Positions 46,194 to 54,770 of a stretch of 64,000 nt of DNA are shown here, piece by piece. Position 1 is the first letter of the stretch, and each line of letters opens with the position of its first letter. The translations under genes and the position numbers were made by a program. The notes below the pieces were generated by a model. It had not been told where the DNA came from, did no database searches, and saw nothing but the letters and a program-made list of their open reading frames with translations. This DNA is from Bin87 sp965220095 (GTDB lineage Bacteria > Chloroflexota > Dehalococcoidia > Lucifugimonadales > UBA3495), in NCBI GenBank assembly GCA_965220095.1, contig OZ244805.1, forward strand, positions 372,001 through 436,000, read 5' to 3'.

Positions 46194-47321
46194 TTACACA
46201 AACGCCAGCTGCTCGAAGTTGCCGCCAACCACCGGATTCGCGTCCAGGCCGAGCCACTGTTCTACCAGCGTGCCGTAGACGCCGCGAAAGTCGGTGTTGA
46301 AGGCCAGGTCGCCCTCCAGCAGATCGTTTTGGGCCAGCGACGGATATTCACCATACATACCGCCGCGCACGGGGTTTCCGATGGCAAACGCCACGCCACC
46401 GCTGCCGTGGTCGGTGCCGCTGCCGTTGTCCCTGACGCGCCGTCCAAACTCGGTGAACGCCAGGATTACCACGTTGTCAGCCACGTCGTGTTCGCGCAGG
46501 TCGGCGTAAAAGTCGCCCACCGCGCTGCTGAAATCGGCCAGCAGCTTGGGATGCACCGTCGCCTCGCTGGCGTGGGTGTCGTAACCGCCTTGCTGGGTGT
46601 AGAACACGCGCGTGCCCAGGTTGGCGGTCAGCACCTTGGCGATGCCCTGCAGGTTTTGGGCGATTGAGGTGTCGGCATACTCGACGCTGGACGTGTACAT
46701 ATCGGGGGCGGCTTTGAGGATGTCGGCGCCTTGCAGTGCGTCCAGACCGGTTTGCCCCAGGTAATCCATCGTTGCGCCCAGGCCCACCGTGGGAGAGTAC
46801 ATTCGGGCGAAAATGTCCAGGGCCTTGGAGCGTTCCGGCTCGCCCTGGATACCGGTCAGCACGCCGTAGGTTTCCAGCACGGCCACCGATGCCACCGGAA
46901 CGCCGGTGAGGGCCATTGCCCGCGGCAGACCGCGCCCGAAGTTGACCCCCGTCAGCACGTTCTCGGCGTGTGGGTCGAGGTCGCGAATGACCCGGCCCAG
47001 CCAACCTTCGGTGCCCACCTTCTCCGGTTCGCAGGTGTGCCAGATGTCCATGCTGCGGAAGTGGCTGCGGTTGGGCGTCGGATAACCGATGCCGTTGATG
47101 ACGGCCACCTTGCCGGCATCGTACAGATTCTTGAACTCAACCAGCGATGGGTGGAATCCCAACTGATTGTCAATGGCCAGCACATCGTCCGCCGCAATGC
47201 CGACGCTGGGGCGGTTATCGTGATACCGGCCGTCGGAGTACGGGATAATCGTGTTCAGATAATCGTTGCCGCCGGTGAGCTGAACGATAACGATGATGGG
47301 GTCCTTCGTGGTGCTGGTCAT
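46194..47321 (-). CDS. DUF1501-domain protein
   Basis: 375 aa. Characteristic segments: 'VIVQLTGGNDYLNTIIPYSDGRYHDNRPSV' near the N-terminus, 'VINGIGYPTPNRSHFRSMDIWHT', 'RVFYTQQGGYDTHASEATVHPKLLADFSSAVGDFYADL', 'VVILAFTEFGRRVRDNGSGTDHGSGGVAFAIG' with the conserved His-rich loop. The family resembles the alkaline-phosphatase/sulfatase fold and often pairs with DUF1800; no such partner is seen. No signal peptide at the chosen start (ATG 47319-47321, GGAG upstream). Function unknown. Confidence 0.87.
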   Translation of the reverse strand: MTSTTKDPIIVIVQLTGGNDYLNTIIPYSDGRYHDNRPSVGIAADDVLAIDNQLGFHPSLVEFKNLYDAGKVAVINGIGYPTPNRSHFRSMDIWHTCEPEKVGTEGWLGRVIRDLDPHAENVLTGVNFGRGLPRAMALTGVPVASVAVLETYGVLTGIQGEPERSKALDIFARMYSPTVGLGATMDYLGQTGLDALQGADILKAAPDMYTSSVEYADTSIAQNLQGIAKVLTANLGTRVFYTQQGGYDTHASEATVHPKLLADFSSAVGDFYADLREHDVADNVVILAFTEFGRRVRDNGSGTDHGSGGVAFAIGNPVRGGMYGEYPSLAQNDLLEGDLAFNTDFRGVYGTLVEQWLGLDANPVVGGNFEQLAFV

Positions 47322-47493
47322 AGCAAGGCTCCGTGCAGGATGTTGGGCGTAGTCTAGCACAAGCCAACGGAGGAAAATGGTCGTGGCATTATTGCAGCAA
47401 TGACCGTGATTCATTGCCGCTTCATTCGTCAAAAGGTAACCTACTGCGACGGGAAGCCGGGTTTAGCCGATTCTGCTGGTAAGGGGGCTAACT

Positions 47494-48141
47494 ATGCCGA
47501 TTCCAGAAAGTCCAAAGATTTATCACATTGTCCATTGGGACCGACTAGCGTCAATTGTCAGCGACGACGTACTGTTGTGTGATGCCATCATAATGAACAC
47601 GGGCCGTGAACTTGGCACGACCATCGGTATGTCAAGCATCAAGAAGCGCCGATTGGAATTAGGCATACCAAGTCATACCGACACTTATGTGGGAGATTAT
47701 GTACCATTTTATTTCTGCCCTCGCTCTGTGATGCTATATGTAATTCATATGGCTAATCACCCCGAGTTGGCATACAAAGGCGGTCAGACGCCTATCGTGC
47801 ATCTTGAATTTGACCTGTACGTGGTGATAGATTGGGCCGAAGCCAATGGCCACTGGTGGGCGTTCTCACTGTCCAACGCCGCTGCAAGTTATACACAATT
47901 CCGAGCTGACCGCAACCAGCTTGATGAAATCAATTGGGCGGCTGTGGCGGCGAACGACTGGAGTCGTAGCGACATCAAGGAATCTAAACAGGCTGAGTTC
48001 CTTGTTCACCACTATCTGCCGTGGCAGCTCGTGTCCAGAATTGGCGTCATATCGCCGCAGATTGGCAACCAAGTGGCAAGAGCAATCAGACTATCCTCGC
48101 ATAAGCCCAAGATCGAGGTCATGCGAGACTGGTACTACTAG
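47494..48141 (+). CDS. darT: DarT-like DNA ADP-ribosyltransferase toxin
   Basis: 215 aa of the DUF4433 family. DarT transfers ADP-ribose from NAD+ to thymidine in single-stranded DNA. The NAD-binding N-terminus (YHIVHWDRLASIVSDDVL), the Arg-containing strand (YVPFYFCPRSVMLYVI) and the catalytic Glu segment (SKQAEFLVHHYLP, Glu near residue 170) are in the expected order. ATG 47494 follows GGTAAGGGGG. The antitoxin gene starts 15 bp after the stop, the normal darT-darG order. Length and motifs are complete, so the toxin is likely active. Confidence 0.92.
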   Translation: MPIPESPKIYHIVHWDRLASIVSDDVLLCDAIIMNTGRELGTTIGMSSIKKRRLELGIPSHTDTYVGDYVPFYFCPRSVMLYVIHMANHPELAYKGGQTPIVHLEFDLYVVIDWAEANGHWWAFSLSNAAASYTQFRADRNQLDEINWAAVAANDWSRSDIKESKQAEFLVHHYLPWQLVSRIGVISPQIGNQVARAIRLSSHKPKIEVMRDWYY

Positions 48142-48156
48142 GCCCGGAGGCAACCC

Positions 48157-49239
48157 ATGATTGAGTACAAGGTGGGGGACGTCCTGTCGGAAAAGACGGA
48201 AGTCCTGGTGAACACCGTGAACTGCGTTGGGGTTATGGGGCGTGGTGTGGCATTGCAGTTCAAGAAGGCATTCCCGGATAATTTCAAGGCTTACGCCAAA
48301 GCCTGCAAGATGGGCGAGGTTGAGCCGGGCCAGATGTTCGTCTATGAGACGGAACGCCTAGATTACCCCAGGTACATTATCAATTTCCCAACCAAGCGGC
48401 ATTGGCGCGGCAAAAGCCGCATCGCTGATATTGAATCCGGTTTGGTTGCGCTAGTCAATGAAATCCGGGAACGACGGATTCAATCCATTGCACTGCCACC
48501 GCTGGGCAGTGGTCTCGGCGGTTTGGATTGGGCTGAAGTGCGCTCCCGGATTGAAGCCGCGTTGGGTGAACTGTCCGCCGATGTGCGGGTAGTCGTCTTT
48601 GAGCCGTCAGGCCCGCCGGACGCCAGCGTCATGGCCCGCTTGACCGAGGCGCCGGAAATGACGCCGGGACGGGCGGCGCTGGTTATGTTGATGCACAATT
48701 ACCTCGGTGGGTTGATGGACCCTTTCGTAACCTTGCTGGAAGTGCATAAGCTTATGTACTTCCTGTCAGAAGCCGGCGAACCGTTGCGTCTACGCTATGC
48801 GAAAGCTCAATATGGGCCATTCGCGGAGAATATGGGCCATGTCCTCCACGCGGTAGAGGGGCACTTTATATCCGGTTATGCGGATGGCGGGGATGCTCCG
48901 GACAAACAACTTCACATAATTCCCGGTGCGGTCTCCGGCGCTACGGCTTTTCTACAGGACGAGCCGGATACCAATGAACGGTTGGGCAAAGTTATTGAAC
49001 TAGTCGCCGGATTCGAGACGCCTTTCGGGTTAGAGTTGTTAGCTACCGTCCATTGGGTAATCACAGATGAAGGCGCCAGAAATGTCGATGAAGCTGTCCA
49101 GAAAACGTACAGCTGGAACACACGCAAGAGTATGTTTTATAGAGACCAAATCGCTTTGGCGTGCGAGACACTCCGTGAGAAGGACTGGTTGCCGGATGCG
49201 TGGGGTAACAATACCACTATCCAACCCCACCTCATCTGA
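48157..49239 (+). CDS. darG: DarG-like macrodomain antitoxin
   Basis: 360 aa. The N-terminal macrodomain (1-150): 'GDVLSEKTEVLVNTVNCVGVMGRGVALQFKKAFP' with the ADP-ribose-binding Asn/Gly loop, and 'SIALPPLGSGLGGLDWAEV', which reverses the DNA modification made by DarT. The C-terminal part (~170-350), 'HKLMYFLSEAGEPLRLRYAKAQYGPFAENMGHVLHAVEGHFI', resembles the SocA/GepA-type (Panacea) antitoxin domain and probably binds the toxin directly. ATG 48157 has GGAGG upstream. Co-transcribed with darT. Confidence 0.92.
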   Translation: MIEYKVGDVLSEKTEVLVNTVNCVGVMGRGVALQFKKAFPDNFKAYAKACKMGEVEPGQMFVYETERLDYPRYIINFPTKRHWRGKSRIADIESGLVALVNEIRERRIQSIALPPLGSGLGGLDWAEVRSRIEAALGELSADVRVVVFEPSGPPDASVMARLTEAPEMTPGRAALVMLMHNYLGGLMDPFVTLLEVHKLMYFLSEAGEPLRLRYAKAQYGPFAENMGHVLHAVEGHFISGYADGGDAPDKQLHIIPGAVSGATAFLQDEPDTNERLGKVIELVAGFETPFGLELLATVHWVITDEGARNVDEAVQKTYSWNTRKSMFYRDQIALACETLREKDWLPDAWGNNTTIQPHLI

Positions 49240-49280
49240 AGCTGGTTGACATCACCCCCGTTTCCGGGCATTTTGGGCCT

Positions 49281-50504
49281 ATGCGCGCGCTGCTGGCTGG
49301 CACTTCCGGGGTGGACAAGGGCGTTGTTATTGCCAACCTGATTGACCGGCTCACCGCCCACGGCGACCTGCCCGACGCTCCCGCCGCCAACCCGCGCGAC
49401 GTGCTGGTGGCCAACGTCGAGGACGCCATTGCCGCACAGGGCGACGACCTGGCCAGCGCCCTGGCGTCATTCCGGCCCGCCTACCAGCTGGCGTCCTGGC
49501 GCCGCGCCGGTCTCGGCATCGCCGAGCAGCTGGAGGCCATCGACCCGCGCCACAGCCTCATTGCCGCCCATCTGACCTACTACACCAGCGGCCGGCAGTT
49601 TTCGCTGATTGACGTACCCACCATCCGCCGGTGGCGACCCGACTGCATCATCACGCTGGTCGACGATATGCTGGACATTCACGCCGCCATGCAGCGTCGG
49701 GATGCCCACCAGCACACCAACTTCCGGCTGCGTCTCCGCGAGATTCTGGCGTGGCGTACCGCCGAAATCGCCATGGCCGACCTGCTGGCCCGCAGCCTGT
49801 ACGAACAGCGCGACGTGCCCCACTACGTAGTCGGCTCGAAGCACCCCGCCGAAATGCTGTACCGCCTCATCTTCGCCCGGCGCCAGTACCCGCTGGTGTA
49901 TTCCAGCTTCCCGATAACTGCGGTGCGCGACGATGCCGACCTCCGCGCGACCATCGACGAAATCCGCAGAGAGTTACACCGCCGCTTCATCGTGTTCGAT
50001 CCGTTGACGCTGGACGAGGGCACGCCGCAGGTGCTGGCCAAGGCGCAGGCCGCCGTCGCCCACAATGTGTCGGAGATAACCATCTGCGACGGTGAGGCGC
50101 GCTGGCCGCTGACGTTGACTGGCACGCTCAGCGAGGGCCGCCCGCCAACCTACCCGATGACTCTGGATCCGCAGGAGGCGCTGGAGGTGTGGGACGACCT
50201 GGAAAACCAGATTCGGCATCGGGATTTGACCATGGTGGAGCAGGCGCAATGCGTCGCCGGTTACCGCATCACGATGGGCGGGCGGCTGTCCACCGGCATG
50301 TACTCCGAGCTGATGTATGCCTCACACACCGCTGAGCCGGCCCGCCCGGTGCTGATGTACGCTGACGCGTCGGACAACGGGCTGGAGCATCCGTTTTTAC
50401 GCAACTTCAACCACCGCACCTTCTACTCCATAGAGGACTGGTTCGACGCCATCAGCCGCGTTGGGCCCTCCGCATCACCGGAAGCGCAGCAGCCGTTGTT
50501 TTAA
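49281..50504 (+). CDS. P-loop NTPase-like protein of unknown function
   Basis: 407 aa. Begins directly with a nucleoside-kinase-like Walker A (ALLAGTSGVDKGVVIANLI). An adenylate-kinase-like layout follows: 'RPDCIITLVDDMLDIHAAMQRR', a helical lid region 'FRLRLREILAWRTAEIAMADLL', 'YVVGSKHPAEMLYRLIF', 'YPLVYSSFPITAVRDDADLRATIDEI', and a C-terminal 'FDPLTLDEG' segment. No specific family recognised. It starts 41 bp after darG on the same strand, so it may be in the toxin-antitoxin transcript. Alternatives are a nucleotide kinase or a signalling NTPase. Confidence 0.6.
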   Translation: MRALLAGTSGVDKGVVIANLIDRLTAHGDLPDAPAANPRDVLVANVEDAIAAQGDDLASALASFRPAYQLASWRRAGLGIAEQLEAIDPRHSLIAAHLTYYTSGRQFSLIDVPTIRRWRPDCIITLVDDMLDIHAAMQRRDAHQHTNFRLRLREILAWRTAEIAMADLLARSLYEQRDVPHYVVGSKHPAEMLYRLIFARRQYPLVYSSFPITAVRDDADLRATIDEIRRELHRRFIVFDPLTLDEGTPQVLAKAQAAVAHNVSEITICDGEARWPLTLTGTLSEGRPPTYPMTLDPQEALEVWDDLENQIRHRDLTMVEQAQCVAGYRITMGGRLSTGMYSELMYASHTAEPARPVLMYADASDNGLEHPFLRNFNHRTFYSIEDWFDAISRVGPSASPEAQQPLF

Positions 50505-50591
50505 CCGGCGCACCACTCAAAGTTGGTATGCGTGAGGGTCAGGGCCTTTGCGATGTCCTCCGACCTGCGGTCAAAGTCCGCCTACGTCTGG

Positions 50592-50622
50592 TCATGGTGA
50601 GCTTGTCGAACCATCGGCGACC
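50592..50622. repeat. Dispersed short repeat (TCATGGTGAGC type)
   Basis: TCATGGTGAGCTTGTCGAAC followed by CATCGGCGACC. The same unit, reversed, is at 54185-54220, and its first part is the 26-bp insert in five IS4 copies. It lies in a ~400-bp gap (50505-50901) without a gene. Confidence 0.75.
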
Positions 50623-50807
50623 GTCCTTGCCGCGTTGAGCACGCTAACCTACTTGGCAACGATGCTGTCCGCGTCCAGTCCGACGAATTGGCAGATATAC
50701 GCCAAATGCGCATTTCGTTGCCCGTCTCGCGGGCGCAGGGACTCCCGGTCGCAGCCTGAACCTGCTAGGCTGAACATGGAACTAATCGGTTGCCAATGAC
50801 AGCGGAA

Positions 50808-50847
50808 CGGATACACGGATACACGGATACACGGATACACGGATACA
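50808..50847. repeat. Octanucleotide tandem repeat (CGGATACA x5)
   Basis: Five perfect consecutive copies, ending directly at an ATG (50848) that is in frame with the PaREP1-like gene. It lies 55 bp upstream of the start chosen for that gene, in its likely promoter or leader. Confidence 0.9.
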
Positions 50848-50901
50848 ATGATACCAGTGTGGACTAGTCCGCACTGGCGCAATTCGGAATTGGAGACCGG
50901 C

Positions 50902-51252
50902 ATGACTACGCAAACTTACCACGCGGCCAGCAGGGAACTCCTGACCCAAGCCAGGAACGAATTGGCGGCGGGAGACGTTCGGCAGGCGTCCGAAAAGGGC
51001 TGGGGCGCAGCAGCACAGATGGTGAAGGCCATCGCCGCAAGCCGTGGTTGGCATCACAAGGGGCAGGCCCCGTTGTTCTCGGTAGTGGACAGGTTAGTGG
51101 CCGAAACAGGCAGCCACAGTCTGCGAACCGAATTTCATGTGGCTAACAGCCTGCACGCCAATTTCTACGAGGATTGGATGTCGGCGGATATGGTGAGCAG
51201 TGGCTTGGATGAGGTAAGTATGTTCCTGAATAATCTTGAACCTTTGCTGTGA
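50902..51252 (+). CDS. PaREP1/HEPN-like small protein
   Basis: 116 aa: 'MTTQTYHAASRELLTQARNE', 'GDVRQASEKGWGAAAQMVKAIAASRGW', 'FHVANSLHANFYEDWMSADMV'. Clearly paralogous to 7241-7594 (same length, same start) and more distantly to 60414-60911. ATG 50902 with GGAGACC upstream. An in-frame ATG at 50848, immediately after the octamer repeat, would add 18 residues of poor quality. A strong terminator follows. Role unknown; the helical fold fits the HEPN superfamily but no catalytic motif is visible. Confidence 0.78.
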   Translation: MTTQTYHAASRELLTQARNELAAGDVRQASEKGWGAAAQMVKAIAASRGWHHKGQAPLFSVVDRLVAETGSHSLRTEFHVANSLHANFYEDWMSADMVSSGLDEVSMFLNNLEPLL

Positions 51253-51273
51253 CCAAGCCTAACCGACTACACA

Positions 51274-51306
51274 GGCGGGCCGTCCCAAACATGGGGACGG
51301 CCCGCC
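51274..51306 (+). terminator. Hairpin terminator after the PaREP1-like gene
   Basis: GGCGGGCCGTCCC / GGGGACGGCCCGCC with loop AAACAT, a ~13-bp GC-rich stem followed by TTCATTTAT. Confidence 0.8.
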
Positions 51307-51422
51307 TTCATTTATCAGCGGAGTTTAAGATTCGTCTCTGAGGGTGCGGTGTTGTTGACTATGATGACCCGTTTGCGTAGAATTACGGTATCATAAGCTT
51401 CCAACCTGGAGGTTGTACTTTT

Positions 51423-51779
51423 ATGCCTATTACACAGAACGGTGTTGAGCTGACCGTTGAGATCTCGCCGAAGGCTGCCGAGAAGATAAAGTATTTTGCC
51501 GAAAAAGATGGCATTACCGGAGACGTGGGCCTGCGGGTCGCGGTCAAAGGCGGCGGCTGCTCCGGCATGACCTACGACCTGACCATTACCGACCAGGAGC
51601 GCGAATCCGACAAAATCGTGGAGCAGTATGGTGTCAAGGTGATGGTGGACAAAAAGTCCTACATCTACCTGGTCGGCACCCAGCTGGATTTCTCGGACGG
51701 ACTCAACGGCAAGGGCTTCGTGTTCGAGAACCCCAACGCCACGAAGGCTTGCGGCTGCGGCACTTCCTTCGCCGTCTAG
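51423..51779 (+). CDS. erpA: ErpA/IscA (HesB)-type iron-sulfur carrier
   Basis: 118 aa A-type Fe-S carrier. The three cluster-ligand Cys are present: GGGCSGMTY at residues ~40-48 and ACGCGTSF at ~110-117. Family core 'ISPKAAEKIKYFAEKDG' and 'DFSDGLNGKGFVFENPNATKACGCG'. ATG 51423 is preceded by GGAGGT. The next gene is YgfZ-like, also in Fe-S protein maturation, so the two plausibly form an operon (174-bp gap). Whether it is ErpA or IscA cannot be decided from sequence. Confidence 0.93.
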   Translation: MPITQNGVELTVEISPKAAEKIKYFAEKDGITGDVGLRVAVKGGGCSGMTYDLTITDQERESDKIVEQYGVKVMVDKKSYIYLVGTQLDFSDGLNGKGFVFENPNATKACGCGTSFAV

Positions 51780-51952
51780 CCTCGCTGCCTCTCAACGGGG
51801 CATCAACTACAACTGGCATCTCCACAGCGGCCGGGACAAATTTCCCCGGCCGTTGGCATTGGCGCCCCGCCGGCTCGCTGGTGGCTGTCGGCGGCCGTCG
51901 TTTCGTTTCAGGTCGCAGCTATTCCGGGCGCAGATTTTCAAGGAGGCTCACA

Positions 51953-53044
51953 TTGGCTACTTTTGTCGTTGCAGTACACACCGCGGAGGAATTTCGCATC
52001 GCCACCGACGAGGCCGCCTTTTTCGAGTCGCAGTCGGGCCGCCTCAAACTGGTTGGCGAGGACGCGCGCGACCTGCTCAACCGCCTGTCCACCAACCTGG
52101 TTGACCCTGAAGCTGCGCCGGGCGCCGTGAACGTTACCGTGTTGACCAGCGACCGCGGTCGCATTGTTGACCTGGTGTACGTCGTGCATTGCGGCGATTA
52201 CCAACTGCTGTTGACCAGTCCCGGCCAACAGAAAACCGTCATCGCGTTCCTGGACCGGTACACCATCATGGAAGACCTGGAGGTTGAGGACGTTACCGAC
52301 CGGTCTGCCATGTTCACCATCAGCGGCCCCGCCGCCGCCGATGTTGTCAGGCAAGTGGTCGTTGCTGCTGATGCCGCCCTGACATCCGCGACCGTTCAAC
52401 CCGTGACCATAGGCAACGCTGCCCAGGCCGCGCTTCTCGTCGTGCCGCCGTCCGACCCAGCCGGCGACACGGGCAGGTTGGCCTACCACCTGCTGGCGCT
52501 GGATGTCGAGGGGGCAGAGTCGATTGAAGCGGCGCTCGCGGATGCCGGTGCAGTGCAAATCAGCGCAGACACCGCCGAGGTGATGCGCATTGCCCGTCAA
52601 CAGCCCCTCTACGGCGCCGAGATGAGCGAAACGTATAACCCGCTGGAGGCCGGTCTCATCGGGGCCATCGACTTTCACAAGGGCTGCTACATCGGCCAGG
52701 AGGTCATCGCCCGCCTGGACACCTACGAGAAGGTGCAAAAGTATCTGGTGGCCCTCCGTTTCGAGACGCAAAACGACGGCGACAACATGGTCGAAGCGCT
52801 GGACGGTGCGCGGTTGGTTGACGGCGACGGCAAAGCGATGGGGCTCGTTACATCGGTGACAGTGGTGCCGGCCCTGGACGGCGCAAGCGTCATCGGGTTG
52901 GGCTACGTGCGAACTGTGGCCGCCGAGATCGGCAACGCGCTGGACGTAGTTGCCGAGAATGGCGAAACACCCAGCGGTATCAAGGGCCACATAACAGCCC
53001 GGCCGCAGCTCTTCGGCGGCGAAAAACCCTTGCTGGGAGGATGA
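51953..53044 (+). CDS. ygfZ: YgfZ/GcvT-family folate-binding protein
   Basis: 363 aa. N-terminal GcvT-like fold (LKLVGEDARDLLNRLSTNLVD.., VTVLTSDRGRIVDLVYVV). The diagnostic motif K-G-C-Y-I-G-Q-E lies in 'GAIDFHKGCYIGQEVIARLDTYEKVQKYLVALRF', with the Cys characteristic of YgfZ. YgfZ proteins bind tetrahydrofolate and support repair or assembly of some Fe-S enzymes. Start TTG 51953, 6 bp after AAGGAGG; GTG codons just downstream are alternatives. It lies beside the ErpA-like gene, which supports the assignment. Confidence 0.88.
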   Translation: MATFVVAVHTAEEFRIATDEAAFFESQSGRLKLVGEDARDLLNRLSTNLVDPEAAPGAVNVTVLTSDRGRIVDLVYVVHCGDYQLLLTSPGQQKTVIAFLDRYTIMEDLEVEDVTDRSAMFTISGPAAADVVRQVVVAADAALTSATVQPVTIGNAAQAALLVVPPSDPAGDTGRLAYHLLALDVEGAESIEAALADAGAVQISADTAEVMRIARQQPLYGAEMSETYNPLEAGLIGAIDFHKGCYIGQEVIARLDTYEKVQKYLVALRFETQNDGDNMVEALDGARLVDGDGKAMGLVTSVTVVPALDGASVIGLGYVRTVAAEIGNALDVVAENGETPSGIKGHITARPQLFGGEKPLLGG

Positions 53045-53126
53045 CGCCCCGCACCCCAACCCCTCTCCCCGGGGCTGACAACGGTAGGCATCGAGTGTTT
53101 GGCAGAGGTTTTCACCCTCACCCTAA

Positions 53127-53149
53127 CCCTCTCCCATCAAGGGAGAGGG
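53127..53149. terminator. Bidirectional-type hairpin between convergent ygfZ and nadC
   Basis: CCCTCTCCC-atcaa-GGGAGAGGG, perfect 9-bp stem, placed just past both stop codons. It may also be a member of a dispersed repeat (CACCCTCACCCTAACCC precedes it). Confidence 0.5.
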
Positions 53150-53154
53150 GACAT

Positions 53155-54015
53155 TTACCCCGGAAACTCCAGGTCCAGGGAAATGTCCAGCGCGTCGGGC
53201 GAGTGGGTTAGCCCGCCGACGCTGATGAGATCGACGCCGGTTTCCGCGATCTCGCGGACGGTGGCCAGCGTAATCCCACCGGATGCTTCGATCGACGCGC
53301 GCCCGGCGATGATGCCGACGGCTTCCCGCATCGTCGGCACGTCCATGTTGTCGAGCATGATGATGTGCGCGCCGGCGTCCACGGCCTCCCTCACCTGGTC
53401 CAGCGATTCGACCTCCACTTCGACCCGGATGGTGTGAGAGGCCAGGGAAATGGCGCGACGCACCACGGCGCCCAACGGCTCTTCCAGCGACGCCCGGGCT
53501 TCCAGATGGTTGTCTTTGATGAGAATACCGTCGGCCAGGTTCAGACGGTGGTTGTGCCCGCCGCCCATGCGGACGCTGTACTTGTCCAGGTAGCGATGGC
53601 CGGGGGCGGTTTTGCGGGTGTCCACGATACGGGCATGGGTGTCGGCCACGGCGCGCACGTAGTGGTTGGTGGCCGTGGCGATGCCACTCATGCGCTGGAT
53701 GAAGTTGAGGGCGGTGCGTTCGGCCCGCAGGATTGATGCGGCGGGGCCGTACACGCTGGCGATGTCCTGTCCGGGCTGCAGCAGCGCGCCCTCTTCCAGC
53801 AGCAACTCCACCTCCAGTTGCGGGTCAATGCGGTGGAACACGGCAGATGCAACGTGGCCGCCGGCCAGCACGCCGTCGGCCTTCGCGCGCAGCATCCCGC
53901 TGCCAATCACGGTGGTTGGGACCAGAGTTTGGGTCGTCGGGTCGTTGAACGCCTGGTCTTCGGTAAGGGCGGAGTCGATGAGGTTCAGTACCTCGGGGGG
54001 AAGCTGCTGGCTCAT
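53155..54015 (-). CDS. nadC: Nicotinate-nucleotide pyrophosphorylase (quinolinate phosphoribosyltransferase)
   Basis: 286 aa, normal length. Converts quinolinate plus PRPP to nicotinate mononucleotide in de novo NAD synthesis. Diagnostic segments: 'ALTEDQAFNDPTTQTLVP', 'AERTALNFIQRMSGIATATN', 'VDTRKTAPGHRYLDKYSVRMGGGHNHRLNLADGILIKDNH' (substrate-binding Arg, His, Lys), 'EVEVESLDQVREAVDAGAHIIMLDNM', 'IEASGGITLATVREIAETGVDLISVGGLTHS'. Start ATG 54013-54015 (MSQQLPPEV) after GAGAGG. nadA and nadB are not nearby. Confidence 0.95.
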   Translation of the reverse strand: MSQQLPPEVLNLIDSALTEDQAFNDPTTQTLVPTTVIGSGMLRAKADGVLAGGHVASAVFHRIDPQLEVELLLEEGALLQPGQDIASVYGPAASILRAERTALNFIQRMSGIATATNHYVRAVADTHARIVDTRKTAPGHRYLDKYSVRMGGGHNHRLNLADGILIKDNHLEARASLEEPLGAVVRRAISLASHTIRVEVEVESLDQVREAVDAGAHIIMLDNMDVPTMREAVGIIAGRASIEASGGITLATVREIAETGVDLISVGGLTHSPDALDISLDLEFPG

Positions 54016-54156
54016 GTTGTCCTCTCGATGGGTGGGCTGTTGCGTCAGCAGCAACCCAGCGGCTGGCAGTAGTAATTGAGTTTGCCACGTTCCCGCATTC
54101 GTCGCAACGGCGGCAATGGCCAGGCAGGGCCTTTTCAAAGTTGTGGGAATTAACCA

Positions 54157-54220
54157 CTCGCTCGTCCTGAGCCTGTCGAAGGATGGTCGCCGATGGTTCG
54201 ACAAGCTCACCATGAGCGGA
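54157..54220. repeat. Compound imperfect palindrome of two dispersed repeat types
   Basis: Left arm GCTCGTCCTGAGCCTGTCGA, right arm (reversed) GCTCATGGTGAGCTTGTCGA: an imperfect inverted pair with loop GGATGGTCGCC. The right arm is the unit found inside five IS4 copies. Confidence 0.75.
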
Positions 54221-54767
54221 GGTCGGAATTAGCGGAGGTCGGAGGACTTTGAAAAGGCGCAGGGGGGTGAGCGGTTATTTGCCCTTGCGGGTTTTGGGTT
54301 GGTGTTTGAGGGGCTTTCTCCTTTTGGGTGGTGGGTTTTGGTGTCAGGCGTTACGGTTTCGGGGCGGTGTCGGAGCACGGCCCGACGCTGTTTTTGCGCG
54401 CAGATAGATTTGTCCTAGGCTTCCGTGTCCCGCGGGCAACCGGCTGATGGAACCGGGGCAGCGCGGCACGGGGCGGTGGTGACACCCGCTGGGCTGTCTG
54501 GCGTATTCCCGTTGAGAATGACGGGTGCAGCCTGCGCACAGCCATTCTGCTAGATAACCGACTGGGCCGTTGTCGCCCTGAAACCGTATTCGCCTTGCTA
54601 TTGAGATGCAGTTTTGGCGGTTCCAGCGAGGTTCGCGAGGTCTGGCCGGAGTTGCCTGACAGGATTGATGATAGGGATGGGGAATCCGAGGGCGCAAGGG
54701 GCGCGTGTCAGTGGTGGGGGACGGGTTTTGGCATGGATATACAGGATGGAGGGGATGGGGTTCGCTC
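54221..54767. other. Intergenic region without a supported gene
   Basis: G/T-rich plus strand (TTTTGGGTTGGTG..), short frames only, no ribosome-binding sites or domains. It separates the nadC upstream region from the IS5 element. Confidence 0.5.
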
Positions 54768-54770
54768 TTA

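Noticed and set aside
53100..53150. CRISPR-like short repeats (CCCTCACCCTAACCC..)
   Set aside because: Only one hairpin unit is present, with no regular spacing and no cas gene.
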